The notes beneath the pieces are model-generated. The model was not told the DNA's origin and did not search any database. It worked only from the letters and a program-made list of their open reading frames with translations. Position numbers and translations under genes: made by a program. This document shows, piece by piece, positions 1 through 11,931 of a stretch of 64,000 bases of DNA (position 1 is the stretch's first letter; each line of letters starts with the position of its first letter). The DNA comes from Boswellia sacra (taxonomy: Eukaryota > Streptophyta > Magnoliopsida > Sapindales > Burseraceae): positions 124,001 through 188,000 of the forward strand of contig SNVD02010155.1 in the NCBI GenBank assembly GCA_013180625.2, written 5' to 3'.

Positions 1-320
1 AGAGAGAGTTTTTGTGTTGGTGGGGGTGATGAGTTTGTGTGTTGTTTATGTTTTGAGAGGGACAACAGCCTGCCTATAACCATTTCAACTGTGGCACTGA
101 AAAACATGGTGTTTTATAAGCATTTAAAGGGACACAAATGCAATGAAAACGACACCCCTTTTCCTTTTTACACTCACTCTCTTCATACACTCTGTAAGTC
201 TTATCTCTCTCTCTCTCTATTGTAGCATTGAATTTGGGTTGAAAATAAGGTCAGCATCTTTGAATGGTTCTCCTATATTTTAGCAAAATGGTCCCTATAT
301 AAATTTATCAACGGCCAAGC

Positions 321-322
<2 letters not shown>

Positions 323-356
<34 letters not shown>
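323..356. repeat. (AT)n microsatellite
   Basis: Uninterrupted AT dinucleotides, about 17 units, in intergenic DNA. Confidence 0.95.
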
Positions 357-358
<2 letters not shown>

Positions 359-500
359 TCCATGTGTCATTCGTTTATACATCATTAAGAACGGGTCCTC
401 TCTTGCTTAGCATGCAGACATCTCAATTTGCTTCTGGCAACTCTCTCACCCATCTTCAAATCCTCCTCTTATATTGGTTCCAAATTATTTAGTCTATGCT

Positions 501-562
501 ATCTAGTAATGCCTCACTACCGGCTGGCATTATCTAGTAATGCCTTACTACCGGCTGGCATT
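501..562. repeat. 31 bp tandem duplication, two copies
   Basis: The 31 bp unit at 501-531 is repeated at 532-562 with a single C/T difference, so the duplication is recent relative to the surrounding DNA. Confidence 0.95.
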
Positions 563-1509
563 AGTATGAATGGTAGGAAGATATATATCTTATCATCTTT
601 TGATTTTATATCGCGTGAATTTTATTATTTATAAATAGTTAAAATTTTATTCGAGTGATAATCAGATCATAATAGAATTCTGTTTGTCTTTAATACGGTG
701 AAGATTGATCTAGAACTTTAATAATAGAGAGGGGTATTCATTCGGACATTTAATTTTATCCAGTGGGCTACCCCGGTTCCCTTAGTGTTTGATGATTACA
801 CTTTCTGCTGAAACAATCATAAAAGAAGGAATAGAAAATTTGAAACGGTCCCAAACCAAAGGACAGAAACACTTTAATGAGAGTTAGCTCAAGGGTTATT
901 AACTAATATGGAACAAAGGCATGCATTTTATGTATATATAGAAACTGATCTGATTATGTTACTCTAGGATTCTCTCAAATGATTGATTCTTTACAAAATT
1001 TTCCTTGGAGAGTGATGATCAAAGGGAGCCAAAAAATCCTCCGCAACTGTTCCAACGTGATGAAATCAGCAACTACTTAGAACCACACATTATATATATT
1101 CTTTCAAATAATCATCATTATTTGTTGACCCAAATCTTGCACCAAGCTAAAATTCAAACTAGAGCAATATTTCGGGATATGTAAAGCACTGCAGCAATAT
1201 GAATGAGTGAAGATAAATAATACTTGTCTGTTTCTTCTTAATTAAACAAATAAATTTATATTGAATCAATTTGAAGGGAAAAAACGAAGGTTACAAATAA
1301 CAAAATAAATTACAACCCTTAACTCAACTTCACAACATTAATTGGTCAGAATAACTACTTGATTGAATTGCTATAGTAAAGAGATCAAAATGAACAATCA
1401 TAAACAAAAACACAAACAAACAAGAGAAGAAAAAGGCTGTTTAAGTTTTTTTTTTTTTTAAGAGAGAGTTTGTTTGAAAATAATGCATATAAAATATGAA
1501 GATTCCTCA

Positions 1510-3621
1510 TTACTCTCCTTCTCCTTCTGTGGTGGCTGACGACATGTAACTCATAGCTAGTGAGGTCTCATCACACGGCGGTGCCAACGATGTTGATGCT
1601 TGAAACTGATGCTTGCAAGCTTGACAAGTAATTTGCATGACAGTGGCACTAATCTTTTTTGTAGCTTGGTCTTTCAAAGCCTGAGCCTTCTCGAGCTCAA
1701 CTTGCGCTTGTTGCCTAATCCTTTTAGCATTTGCAAATTCAAGCTCGGCTATCTCAAGTTGCCTTTTTGCTTGCTGTCTAGCCTCTTCAGCATAGGCCTT
1801 CTCAGCCATAGCCAACTTTAGCTGCTCGGTAGCATACTCTTTTAATCTGCTTGCTTCCAGTGCAGCTCCAGGATGATCACTTGCTCTCCTTTCAATTTCC
1901 CTACTTGTATCCAAGTTTAGCAACTGGCTTGTTTCATTCTTCTCGCCGCCATCGCTCGATGACCCAATGGAGAGTTTCAAATGGGTTGCATAATTCTCAT
2001 ACGAGTTTCGAGTTACCTCAGGGTTTGATGATGGTAAGAGCTGAAGTTCAAGGTTGTGTTCTTGTTGCTCAGACGTTGAGGGAATATTGCTTCGAGCAGC
2101 TACAGTGGAGAACAAGAAAACAGGCTCTTCTGGCTTCTGCATCGGCAATCCTGGCAATGGTGGAGCTATACTAAAATTTGCATCACTTGATGGACTTGTA
2201 CTCGAAGCAGTTCGAGAAGAGCAAGCCGGCTGCAGACCCTGCAACTCAGGCTGGACTCGTCGCATAGTGCAAGCATCTTGGTGTTCAATGAAACTCTCAA
2301 CCCTGTACAGATAAGAAACAAGAATGATTCAAAGTGGTGATACAAGAGATTTGTTGATATTGGTTTATATATAATAATAAAGTTCTGGGTATATATATTA
2401 CAACAAGAAATTAAAAGGTTTGCTCATGTAGGGTTAGCAAGAAGCAAACAATATAAAATTGATTAGGGATCTGTAGAATGGATTATATGACTAGGTTTAC
2501 TATATATTAAATAAATTAGTAAAAGCAAAAGAAAATGAGATGGGGTCTGTTGGTGCAAATGACTGTTTTGTTTTTTGGTAATTGGCTTTTATTTAGCCAT
2601 TTGGAGACTGCAACAGCTATATATGAAATAGTAGGGCACTGGTCACCACTTGGATTGGCTGGCCTGGATGACATTATAAAGAGGAAATATGAGTTCATGT
2701 TCGAATAGGAATCATTCTTGGATTTAGAATAAATATTCAAATTAGAGTCTCGTTTAAACAAAATAAAACAGAAGCCTAGCTAAATATGGGGAAAAAAAAA
2801 GATTGAGAATAAAAAAAACTTGAAACACAAGAAGCTCGTTGAAAAACCCAGATTTTGATTTGTTTTTAACATGATTTTTATCCAAAGTTTAGGGTTTGAT
2901 TGGAAGAAGGAGAAACCACACAAGTTTAACCCGAAAAAATTAAAAAAAAAAAGACTTTGAAAATTTTGATCGAACAAAGAGAGAATAGACAGAGAAAATA
3001 AGAACCTGGAAAACACACGGCCACAGTCACAAGAATGGCCACGAGTACCACAAGTCTTGAGATGTGCTTTGTAATCGGATTGAACAGCATAACCTTTATT
3101 GCACTTCTCGCAAATCCACTGCTTTTGGTTGCTGTGCTTCCTTCTGAAATGCTTCTTGATGCCAACTAGATCTCCCAAAGCATGACAAGGGTCGTGGTGC
3201 AAGCAAGTCGGCTCCGGGCACACAAACACTCTCTTCTTCACCTCTTGCGTCTCTCTTTTCAGCAACTTCCAAGGCACCTTGTGCCTCCTCCTGTGCATTT
3301 GAAGGTTCTGGTCCCGCTGAAACCCTTGGTTGCAGATCTCGCATATATATCGGTCGGATTCTAACAAAGTCTTGGGTGACAAAGAAACTACCTCTGCATC
3401 TGGATCTATATTAAAAACAAAAACAAAACTTTGAATTGGAAAAAACATCTAAACCTCGAATTGAATTTGCCCAAATAAAAAAAATTTGAACTCGTACCTG
3501 GAGTGCCTGCAGGTTTTCGTTTTCTTTTGTTAGTTACACCATTTTCAGAGGATGTGAAAGGGTCAGAAGAAGAGGAAGGACCAGGATGAGAATTAGCAGC
3601 GTTGTTGATGTCTTCTAACAT
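1510..3621 (-). CDS. SGR5/IDD15: C2H2 INDETERMINATE-domain (IDD) zinc-finger transcription factor, SGR5/IDD14-15-16 clade
   Basis: Three exons: 3498-3621, 3006-3405 and 1510-2302, with GT-AG introns of 92 and 703 bp; they join to exactly 439 codons (438 residues plus TAA). Seen in the protein: a basic nuclear-localisation stretch NKRKRKPAG (31-39), then the four-finger ID domain (about 61-186): finger 1 C63/C66/H79/H83, finger 2 C104/C109/H127/H132, finger 3 C140/C143/H156/C160, finger 4 C167/C169/H182/C186. An LELQL motif of EAR type lies at 259-263, and an Ala/Glu/Lys/Gln-rich coiled coil at about 322-392, followed by a CxxC pair (CQAC) near 401. The long C-terminal coiled coil is the mark of the IDD14/15/16 branch; in Arabidopsis SGR5/IDD15 acts in gravitropism of shoots and IDD14 in starch and auxin responses. 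The start is the only ATG in exon 1 that keeps the conserved N terminus. Which of the three Arabidopsis paralogues is closest cannot be settled by eye. Confidence 0.93.
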
Positions 3622-3764
3622 GGATGAAGTTTATTAATTTGTTGATAAGAAAATGCTTTGAAGTAGTGAAAATTACAAGAATAATAATAATTATTATAAT
3701 CAAAAGCTTCAACTATACAACAGGTGGTGAAGTTGGAATAGTGGGGGCCTTTTTTTGGTCTTTC

Positions 3765-4081
3765 ATCTATCTCTCTCTCAGCTTTACTGATAAAAAGAAC
3801 AAAATTTTTATAAAAATTAAGAAAAAAAAGTTTTGGGGGAAGAGAGAGAGAGAGAGAGAGAGTGAGTGAGTGAGTGAAGATGAGGAGCGAGGAGAGAAGA
3901 AAAGTTTCTTGCTTTCTTTCTGCAATCAACTTTCTTTAAGCTTTAAGCTTTTTAGCTTTTTTTTTCTTGGTTTTGTTTTTCATTGACCCCCACAAGCTGC
4001 TGCTGTGCCGATGCAGGTAAGGTTGAGGTTATAAAGCTCTTTCTACACTCTACAGAAAGAGACAGATAGAGAGAGAGAGAG
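3765..4081 (-). promoter_or_regulatory. GA/CT-repeat leader and core promoter of the IDD gene
   Basis: Upstream of the IDD start the plus strand carries (GA)n at 3842-3862 running into (GAGT)n, a CT run near 3768-3780, and a further GA run at about 4066-4081; the transcript would therefore carry CT-rich leader blocks. GA/CT repeats are the binding sites of BPC proteins. Transcription start not determined. Confidence 0.5.
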
Positions 4082-4239
4082 CTGACCCAATCGCTAAAAA
4101 GCTTGAAACTTTGAGCCCACACAAAGCATTTGGACAGAAACAAAAAAACATCCATTCCCACAAGAATACAAACAGTCATTATTCAATCACACTGTAATTT
4201 TGCATGAATGGATGCAGGCCCGGACACCTTCCCCCCTTC

Positions 4240-4286
4240 CACGTGACCTCTCTTTCCTTCCCTTTCCTCTTCTCACGTGACCTCTC
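4240..4286. promoter_or_regulatory. Twin G-box repeat upstream of the IDD gene
   Basis: The 13-mer CACGTGACCTCTC occurs at 4240-4252 and again at 4274-4286, a 34 bp period, about 620 bp upstream of the IDD start. Each contains a perfect palindromic G-box CACGTG, a site for bHLH and bZIP factors. Function is inferred. Confidence 0.55.
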
Positions 4287-4555
4287 CCCCTTCTTTTCCT
4301 TTTAATTTTAATCATTCATGTTACTGAGACTAAACCTGCATATTTAGTCTTTTTGAAAGGTCGAGCTACCAACATATTATCTACTTTTCTATTCCCCCCT
4401 CAAGTAATCATTTCATTTTTCTTCTAACAAAGAAAAAATCTCAATTCATTCTTATTCCTTCAATTCCTGTCCACATTATACATGCATTTACTTAATCAAA
4501 CCCTTCTCAAGATGAAGTAAACATCCTCTCTCTCTCTTGATTATTGATTTTTCTA

Positions 4556-4746
4556 TAATATTATATTTATAATCTAAATACAACTCTCAAATTTACAACT
4601 AAAGTGACAATTTAATTAATCAAATTATATTAAAGATGTAACTTTCTTCGTTCATTTTTTTTTATTCAGTAAATTTTTATCGTGTAAATTACTATATCAG
4701 ATTATAAACTTTTTATTATATTTAAGTTACAAGCCTAATACTATTG
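4556..4746. mobile_element. MITE, family A, copy 1
   Basis: About 190 bp with imperfect terminal inverted repeats resembling TAATATTAGATTTATAAT at both ends, and an interior with a TTCTTCGTTCATTTTT stretch followed by CAGTAAATTTTT. The same layout recurs at 8898-9094 and, more diverged, at 10933-11117. No coding capacity. Superfamily not determined. Confidence 0.5.
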
Positions 4747-5289
4747 TTGATTTTTTCCTCTTAAATATCATTTATTTAAATTTTTAAGATTTAATCGCAA
4801 ATTCTTTAAACTATAAATAATTAATTATTATATGAGCCTGACATACCACATCGTCATCGTCTTCTTGAGGATTAAAATGAGGTAGGAGAGATTTAGACAG
4901 AAGTTAATTAATGATTAGTATTTAATTAATTAAGGTTAATGATCAAAGCTAATTATTATAATAATATGGATAATACTAGCAACGCAACAACCGTTGCATG
5001 TGAAAGTAAAGTTGATGAATGGAAAAGTAAAGGTGAACCAACAACTGAGGGTGAAACCGATTTACTTTAATTATTATTATTATTATTTTATTTTTCAAAC
5101 CTAGGAACAAGAAATTTGAGGAAAAAGAATATGATATCAAGAAAAGGCCTTGTTTGCTCTTGTTTTTGGAAATTATATTATTTAACATGTTATTTTTATA
5201 GAAAAAATATATATATAATAATTATTAGTTCATTTTTACAATAATTATTTTTTTGAAAAATTTCATTTTTTTCCTAGGGTTAAATAAAC
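4747..5289. other. AT-rich intergenic DNA
   Basis: No gene seen. An ATT trinucleotide run lies near 5070-5085. The open frame at 4976-5188 (minus) is simple-sequence and unconvincing. Confidence 0.5.
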
Positions 5290-5406
5290 TTATCTACCAA
5301 ATCCAAAAGGTGGAAATTTTTAACCAAGAAGGCATGAACATGAGATCTTGATGTAGCTGAATATATCAAATCCCAAACCCCTTAACCAACTAGGCTATCC
5401 TTGGGG
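5290..5406 (-). mobile_element. tRNA-derived SINE-like element (candidate)
   Basis: Read on the minus strand, 5397-5386 is TAGCCTAGTTGG, a full match to the pol III box A consensus TRGCNNAGYNGG, followed by TTAAGG. About 44 bp further is a box B-like stretch (5341-5331). The tail runs into an A/T-rich region towards lower coordinates. No tRNA acceptor stem can be folded, so this is not a tRNA gene. The 3' end is approximate. Confidence 0.4.
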
Positions 5407-6643
5407 GAGCATATGATATGTATATTTTATATATGCTTTTTTTTTTTTGTAATATATGGCATGCATAGAGTTTTCATTGTCTTTTAACAAGGCAAAATAA
5501 GTAAATTCCCAAAAATATTCATGGACATTAAAAAAATACAAATGAATTCTTTTTAATAAAAATAAAAAATGGATTATTTCCAATAACCTCCTCCATGGTT
5601 CATAGATAGTATCAATTACATCCAAGGTTTTTGAATTATAAGGACACTTCCCCTCCATCCTTTATTGCTTATTAGTCTAGTAAAAATTTTGACATACCCA
5701 TTAAAATTTCATTAAATGATCTCCCCTATGATTTAGAAAAATATGGATTGTTGAGAACTTAAGCATTTAAAAATATATGTAATTTTTAAAGCTTTATATA
5801 ACTATATCTACTATAATATATAATATAAAACATTACTAATAAATTTGTAGACAATATAGTATATCATAATAAATTAGCATAATTCTTTATTTTTAATAAA
5901 TAGAAAAGAACTTAATGATCTCAATTTTTTTCTCCAAATCTTTGAGTTTGAGTTCACAATGATATTCCTTTTAATCTTAAGAGATATGATGTTTTATTAA
6001 AAATTATAGAAAAGACATTTCAAGAATTTCACAAGAAAGTCAATGTTGGAGGGGAGGTGTTTCTATAATTAAAAAACCTTTAGGTGTAATTGTAGTTCTC
6101 CTAAACCTTAGGGCCATAATTGGAAGCAAAAAAAAAAAGTAAAGAAAAGTAAGCAAGACAAATTAATAATTCATGTGATCCAAACTATTAATTATGTCGT
6201 TACTTAAGATTAATGGAGCCTAAGATGATAAGAATACAATCTCTTTTGAGACAATTATTTTGATATTTCGGAGTCTCAGACAATATTATTTGATAAAATC
6301 TAAACATAACGCTCAGAAATATTAAAATAATAATAATAATAATAAAGAAGTTATGATTATCTCATATAAAAGAGCTATGACATGTAAGGAATCTAGCTTT
6401 AGCATAGTAGTGGTGTGCTTTCATTTGATAATAAGCCAAAATTACAAATTTTTTACCCAATGAATTTTACAATAATTAATCTGAGTCCTTGGGATGAAGT
6501 AATAAAATTAATTGTTTTTCTAAACACTTTTAAAACTTAGAGGATATCTTTTAAGTTTAAAAATTTAATAAAACTTTACCGTTTTTGGAATAATAATAAT
6601 AATAATGCTTTGCAAAGATATATATATATGTATGTAAAGATAG
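5407..6643. other. AT-rich intergenic DNA
   Basis: Nothing gene-like. Short A-runs, TAA/AAT trinucleotide runs (around 6325-6345 and 6590-6606) and a short AT run near 6620. No conserved reading frame. Confidence 0.5.
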
Positions 6644-6842
6644 AATAATGTTATAATTATAAAATTTATATACAAAGTCTATATGCAAAATTGACGTGAC
6701 ATCACTCATTTAATACATATGTCTTATCAATTTTTTTATATAGACTTTGTAAGTTTAATATTATTTATTATTCTATTTATTTGATGTCACATTAATTTAA
6801 TAAATGAAATTTATATATAAACTTTATAAATATAACATTATT
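6644..6842. mobile_element. MITE with AATAATGTTATA termini
   Basis: 199 bp. The left end AATAATGTTATAATTATA is mirrored by the right end (its reverse complement reads AATAATGTTATATTTATA), and TGACRTGACATCA / TGTGACATCAAAT motifs lie symmetrically inside, so the element is a near-complete hairpin. No coding capacity. Confidence 0.55.
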
Positions 6843-7405
6843 GATATTGAAATGTCTTTTTAGAATGCAAAACCAATTGGAGATCGAAATTTCCCGACAT
6901 ATAGGTTCTTGATAATTAAATGACTATGAATGCATCTTACCTGGACCAAATATGTATCTGCGAACCACTGCATTTGAAAAATACAAACCATAAATTTAAT
7001 TTAAATACATACCCAAAATTAATATTCATTTATTATTATTTCATAATTTCTCTTCGTCTTCTTTCTTTGTAATAGATCAGATACCCGAAAGAAAATTACC
7101 AAAAAAAAAAAAAAACCCAACAGTTGATACATATCCATTCACTAAGTTAGCAAAGTAATCTCAAAGTGCACGTATGTGAAAGAAGTAAAATATTAAACAA
7201 AGAAACAATCAATTAAAGAACTGTAAAAAAGAAAAGAAAAGCAAGCAATATTTGCAGCCTTTTTACTAGCGTCTATGGTTCTTTTGTGATTAGAATACAA
7301 CTCACATGCAGTCACGTTTGACCAAACTTCATGTTCGCTGTCAAAAGTCAATCAAATAAATACAATTTGCTCCAAACTAATTAATAAAAATTATTCAAGT
7401 ACTTT

Positions 7406-8098
7406 GGGAAAAAACATTTAGGTCCTTAAGGTTTAAATTTGCTAATAAAAGTGATCGTCAAATTTGAAAAAAATTATGTAAAGGTCCAAAGTCAATAGAA
7501 ATTATGAATATAAAAGATTTTAAAAGTTTGACGGAATATTTTATATCATATTGTGTAATTTATTTTAATTACTTGTATAATTATTGAAATATTCTTGATT
7601 CATATAATAAGAGTAACTAACAATTATATCTAAGATTTCGATAAAATATACTTTCTTTTTTAGCAAGTCATAAAATAGCAATTTCATTATCTATATGATT
7701 TTAGGTAGCATTAACTCTTGAATTTAACTATAGACTTATATTTTACCCTTAAATTTCCTGTACAAAGAGTTAAAAGTTATTCACATATTTTCCGTGAATG
7801 ATCAAAGAATTGTAATACAATCATTAATTTTAACTAATTTGTACGAAAAATTATTTCATAAAAAATATTAAGATAACATTTTTTTAATGTAAATTTTTAG
7901 AATAATCAAGTTAATAGATATAAGTACATTTGTTGAATACCAAAGAGTATGATATAATCATATTATTAGATTTTTGGACTTTGACTACATCACTCTTTTG
8001 TTAATCCCGATCTCTATGTCAATATTTAAAATTTGAGGACCAATAGAATCTGGTACAAACAATAAGGACCTGAATGTTTTTTTTTTTTTTTGGTTTGG
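7406..8098. mobile_element. Non-autonomous TIR DNA element, about 690 bp
   Basis: The left end reads AAAAACATTTAGGTCCTTA and the reverse complement of the right end reads AAAAACATTCAGGTCCTTA; similarity continues more weakly (GTCAAATTT / CTCAAATTT) about 35 bp inside. The interior is AT-rich with no open frame. Target-site duplication not found; ends approximate. Confidence 0.5.
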
Positions 8099-8897
8099 AG
8101 AGACTCTGTCAATTTAATTTAATAATAAAAGAAATAAAGAAAAGGAAGATGCTTATTTTATTTGTCTTTGAGCTGTAAAGAATGGGCAGATGGATTCTCA
8201 CACGTGCTCAATCGGAAAAGGCCGTAAAGTAAGGTGGCAAATGCAATCATCTCTCCCAAGTGCTCTAGATTCCAAAATCTTCCAAATTAATAAAGTTTTC
8301 TGATTAAGTTAATCGTGATTAATTAAATTAATATAATCAATTGATTAGCGTTCGTCTCATCTACATGGACTTTGGCTAAATGTCATTCGAGTTTATTCTT
8401 AGAAGCTTCAACTATGCTTTTGCAAACTCATCCTCCTCTGATAAAGCAACACCACTAAAGTTTGTCCTTCCAATAATGGGAAAAATTTTAAAATTCTCTC
8501 TCTAAAAATTTGAAAATATAAAATTTATTATCCGTTATTCTAAAATTTTTTAAAAAAATATAATAAATCTTAACAATTCAACCGTTCGTGAATAATAAAA
8601 TTTGCATTGTAAAAACCTAGATTACAAAAATTTATAATTCAATTTTGTAACTTTAATTCTTACATAATTACTAAGAATAACAGTTTATTTGTAAAATAAA
8701 ATACGTAGTTCTCTCTCTCTCTATATATATATAGTTCAACTTAATTATCACAATCATAATTAATTATCTAATAGTAAAAATATACGATTGTTCAATATTT
8801 TAATTAAAATACATGCAAAATAAGAGATTTCAGCAAATAATATAGATATGAAAAATGGATATTTTGACATAATTCATTGAGACAATTTTCTAACTTA
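8099..8897. other. AT-rich intergenic DNA
   Basis: No gene recognised. A short CT/AT microsatellite lies at about 8709-8731. The segment 8150-8290 is less AT-rich than its surroundings but gives no convincing frame. Confidence 0.45.
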
Positions 8898-9094
8898 ATA
8901 ATATTAGATTTATAATATTTATACAACTTAAATTCTATAATTTGATGTGGTAGCTTAAGTGATAAAATTATATTTGATATATAATTTTCTTCGTTCATTT
9001 TTATTTTTTTCTCCTTCAGTAAATTTTTGTCATCTAGTCTATCATATCATGTTGTGGAGTTTAGGTTATATAAATATTATAAGTCTAATATTAC
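8898..9094. mobile_element. MITE, family A, copy 2
   Basis: Best preserved copy of the family: left end ATAATATTAGATTTATAA, right end (reverse complement) GTAATATTAGACTTATAA. The interior matches 4556-4746 around TTCTTCGTTCATTTTTA and CAGTAAATTTTTGTC. No coding capacity. Confidence 0.55.
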
Positions 9095-10932
9095 TTTTTT
9101 TAGCCCTTAATCTCATCAAATCCAATAATTAAAATTGAAAATCAAAAAATTATGTTTAATACTACTATTCATCAATCATAATTATTAAATTTAATTTATA
9201 AATTAAATATTAAAAAATTATATCTAATTTTGTGCCAAACGAGCGACAAATATATAACCTTATCCACTGAATTGGCTTCTCCCACAAGGGAAGAAAATTG
9301 AAACGTAATTCTTGAATATCAATAATGCGATGATGGGCAGATGCGTAATATGGACCCCCTAATTGCACTGAAACCCGAGAGGCATTGTCTGGTTCAGTTT
9401 TGTTGGCACCCGAAGAAATGAACATTTCATCTAATATTCTCACACAAACCCAGAAATAAAAATTAATATAAAAACTAGAATCCAAGATCCGATGAGATAC
9501 ATGATCAAAATTATACATCATTATAAATTTTCTCTCTGGTTCTCAATCTCGTGTCATCATCTCTTCTCACTCGCCTACGATCTTTGGGGTCACTTTTGAG
9601 GCATAGAAATTAGAAAGAATGAATAAGAGGAGAGACGATTTGTTTGTTTGTTTTCTCTCTCACCTTCGTCGAACTTTCATTTTTGTTTTCTATACACAAA
9701 TTTTCATTGTGTGAGTGAGAATTGAGAGAAAGAGCTGCATTGTTTGGTGGGTTCTGTCAGGGCCTCTGAAAAGCAAACGTGCCTTGCGTAATAATGAAAT
9801 TTCATAGGAGAAAAAAAAGTTACCCAAAAAGAAAAGTAGAACAAAATTTTATTAAAGGAGGATAAAGTAAAAATAAAGTAAGACAAAATTGCTAGGTACT
9901 TGATAACTTAGTTGCCTAAAAGTCAATAAAGTACTCTTGAAAAGTTTTGGGCTTATCACAGAGACAAATATACCTATTTACAGGCCCTTGTTTTAACCCC
10001 ATTTATTTAAACAATAAATAAAAAAAATATTGCACATTAATTCCTCTTATCCTCTTCAACGATTCTTCATCTTGGTATTTTTTTTTTTTAATGTCCTGCA
10101 GATAAAATGCCTAATGACCCTTTAAAAGTTGCACATGTGACCCTCAAAGGCGAAATGATGCCTCCCTCTCTCTTTCTCTATCTTTCTGTTTCTCTATCTC
10201 ATGGACACTTCATAATGTCGACAATATTTTTGTATAGTGGAATCTAAGGTTCTATTTGAGTACAATATCATTCTTTTTTGTCAATTCAATAAAACCATAT
10301 AATGCATCAAAAACATTCTTTTATAAAAGTTTGGATGACCTAATTGCTTATCCAATGATGATTGTCTTACTCTTCTGCAATCGGCAAAAGGAGAAGCTAT
10401 CTATCATTAATGGCGTTATAGGATTTTCGGCATATCCACTTTGATGCTCAATTTATCAAGTAAAGAGTGTAATTATGAATATAAAAGCTAGAATAGCAAT
10501 AAGATTGTTATTTAATTACTTCTGCTTCTTCCTTAAGATGATATTTATAGTAAAATATTTTTTGTTTGTTCTTTAATTAATGGGGCTACGTTGCATCACT
10601 GATTAATCAAGTTACGATTTGTCGTTTGATCATGATTAATTTAAGGGTAATGAAAAACTTGTGATGTTATCAAGTGTTGAAATGTTTGACAACTGCCCTT
10701 TTATCATTCTTGTGTTAATTGAGTCTTGGGGCTAGATGGGCTAGATGGGCTAGATTGATGTGTTAGGCTATGCCGACACACTTAGTAATTATGTCGTTCG
10801 CATAACCTTTAGTGATGAGTTTGATTATGGGCTTTAATGATGAATTGAGCTTGATTTACATATGTTAGGTCATGTTTTGGGTTGGATTGTTTCTCGAGAA
10901 AGAAAACGGTGCTATTATAGAAAGAAAATTAA
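9095..10932. other. Intergenic DNA, no recognisable gene
   Basis: The segment 9230-9780 is less AT-rich and carries a 103-codon minus frame (9210-9521) without recognisable domains. A CT-rich block lies at 10165-10200. I see no splice-linked exons or known family. A degenerate gene or an unidentified transposon are both possible. Confidence 0.4.
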
Positions 10933-11117
10933 ATAATATTATATCTATAATTTATTTATAATTAATTTTTTTATAATTTGAGTTGATAAAATAATATTAG
11001 ATAGATAATTACATTTAATATTCTTAATTTATTTTTATTTTTTACCATCCAGTGAAATTTTGCTAGCTCAAATTAGATAAAGAGTTGGTTATAAATGAGC
11101 TGTAAATGTAATATTAC
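10933..11117. mobile_element. MITE, family A, copy 3 (diverged)
   Basis: Left end ATAATATTATATCTATAA and right end (reverse complement) GTAATATTACATTTACAG, with the interior ATTTTTTACCATCCAGTGAAATTTT equivalent in position to that of the other two copies. Confidence 0.4.
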
Positions 11118-11931
11118 GTGAGAATTATGGGATAGTTTTATAAGAAAAATATTTTGGTAAAATTGCAACAACAGAAACAGTCTCTCCATTACTTGGGGTG
11201 AGGTAATATTATATTCCCCTCCTTGGACTTGCCTTATTTACATATTCTCTGCAATATATACGTTGACGGACATGGAAATGTTCATTCCCAAAAAGTATAA
11301 AAGAAGACGTCAGCTCTTGGGCTTTTAACGAATGATTTTTTTTTCCCCAAATTTAAGAACTACATAAAATCTTCATGATTTTCTTTTTTTTTTTCTGGGA
11401 ATTACAAACAAATAATAGTAAAAAATGATAATTATCATTTTATAAAAACTTTAAACGTAAACTTTAAATTATTATTCTTTAAGAAATCTTAAAAGAAGTA
11501 AATTGACTTTTACCGTTTTCAAAATAATATTAGTTCTGTTGGGCTAAGTTGGTCAGTTCTGTACATGTTGGGCTTGGTTTGGTATGACATTGCCTGGATT
11601 AATTTGGGCCATTAAGCATTTTTTTCTGATAATTTTGTATTGTCCTGCTCCCACAGATTAATCATTTAACTCTGATTAAAATTTTACAGAGATTAATCAA
11701 GAGAAATAATCCTTTCTATAATAAAACTATAAATTTGCAGAGAAGAATTCAATATATAAAATTTATTCATTTTATTGATCAAAATTAAAGTGTGGACACA
11801 AAATAACTTTTTAAGAAGTGAAGTTAGATATGTAATAACAACACAATAAAAATTCATTAACATTAATGTATGGTCACCGTTCGTGAGCAATTTAAGTAAA
11901 CTTCTACTAGTGAAGATCAGAATATATGTAA
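11118..11931. other. Intergenic DNA downstream of the MS1-like gene
   Basis: No gene seen. The last ~150 bp before 11932 are the probable 3'UTR of the minus-strand PHD gene. Confidence 0.5.

Larger units (their letters stand above)
1..1509. other. Intergenic DNA downstream of the IDD gene
   Basis: No gene is recognisable. The stretch is AT-rich and holds an (AT)n microsatellite (323-356), a tandem 31 bp duplication (501-562) and a poly-T run near 1447-1460. The part just below 1510 is the probable 3'UTR of the minus-strand IDD gene. Short open frames at 37-225 and 428-634 show no family resemblance and the second one runs through the tandem duplication, so I do not count them as genes. Confidence 0.6.

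Noticed and set aside
3615..3929. 104-codon minus frame overlapping the IDD start codon
   Set aside because: It runs through the CT repeat and poly-T parts of the leader, has no domain, and its frame is composed of Leu/Ser/Phe from simple sequence.
5331..5397. tRNA gene
   Set aside because: Box A fits but no acceptor, anticodon or T stem can be formed; a SINE is more likely.
9210..9521. 103-codon minus frame in a GC-richer patch
   Set aside because: No recognisable domain, no splice-linked neighbours. Kept only as part of the intergenic description.
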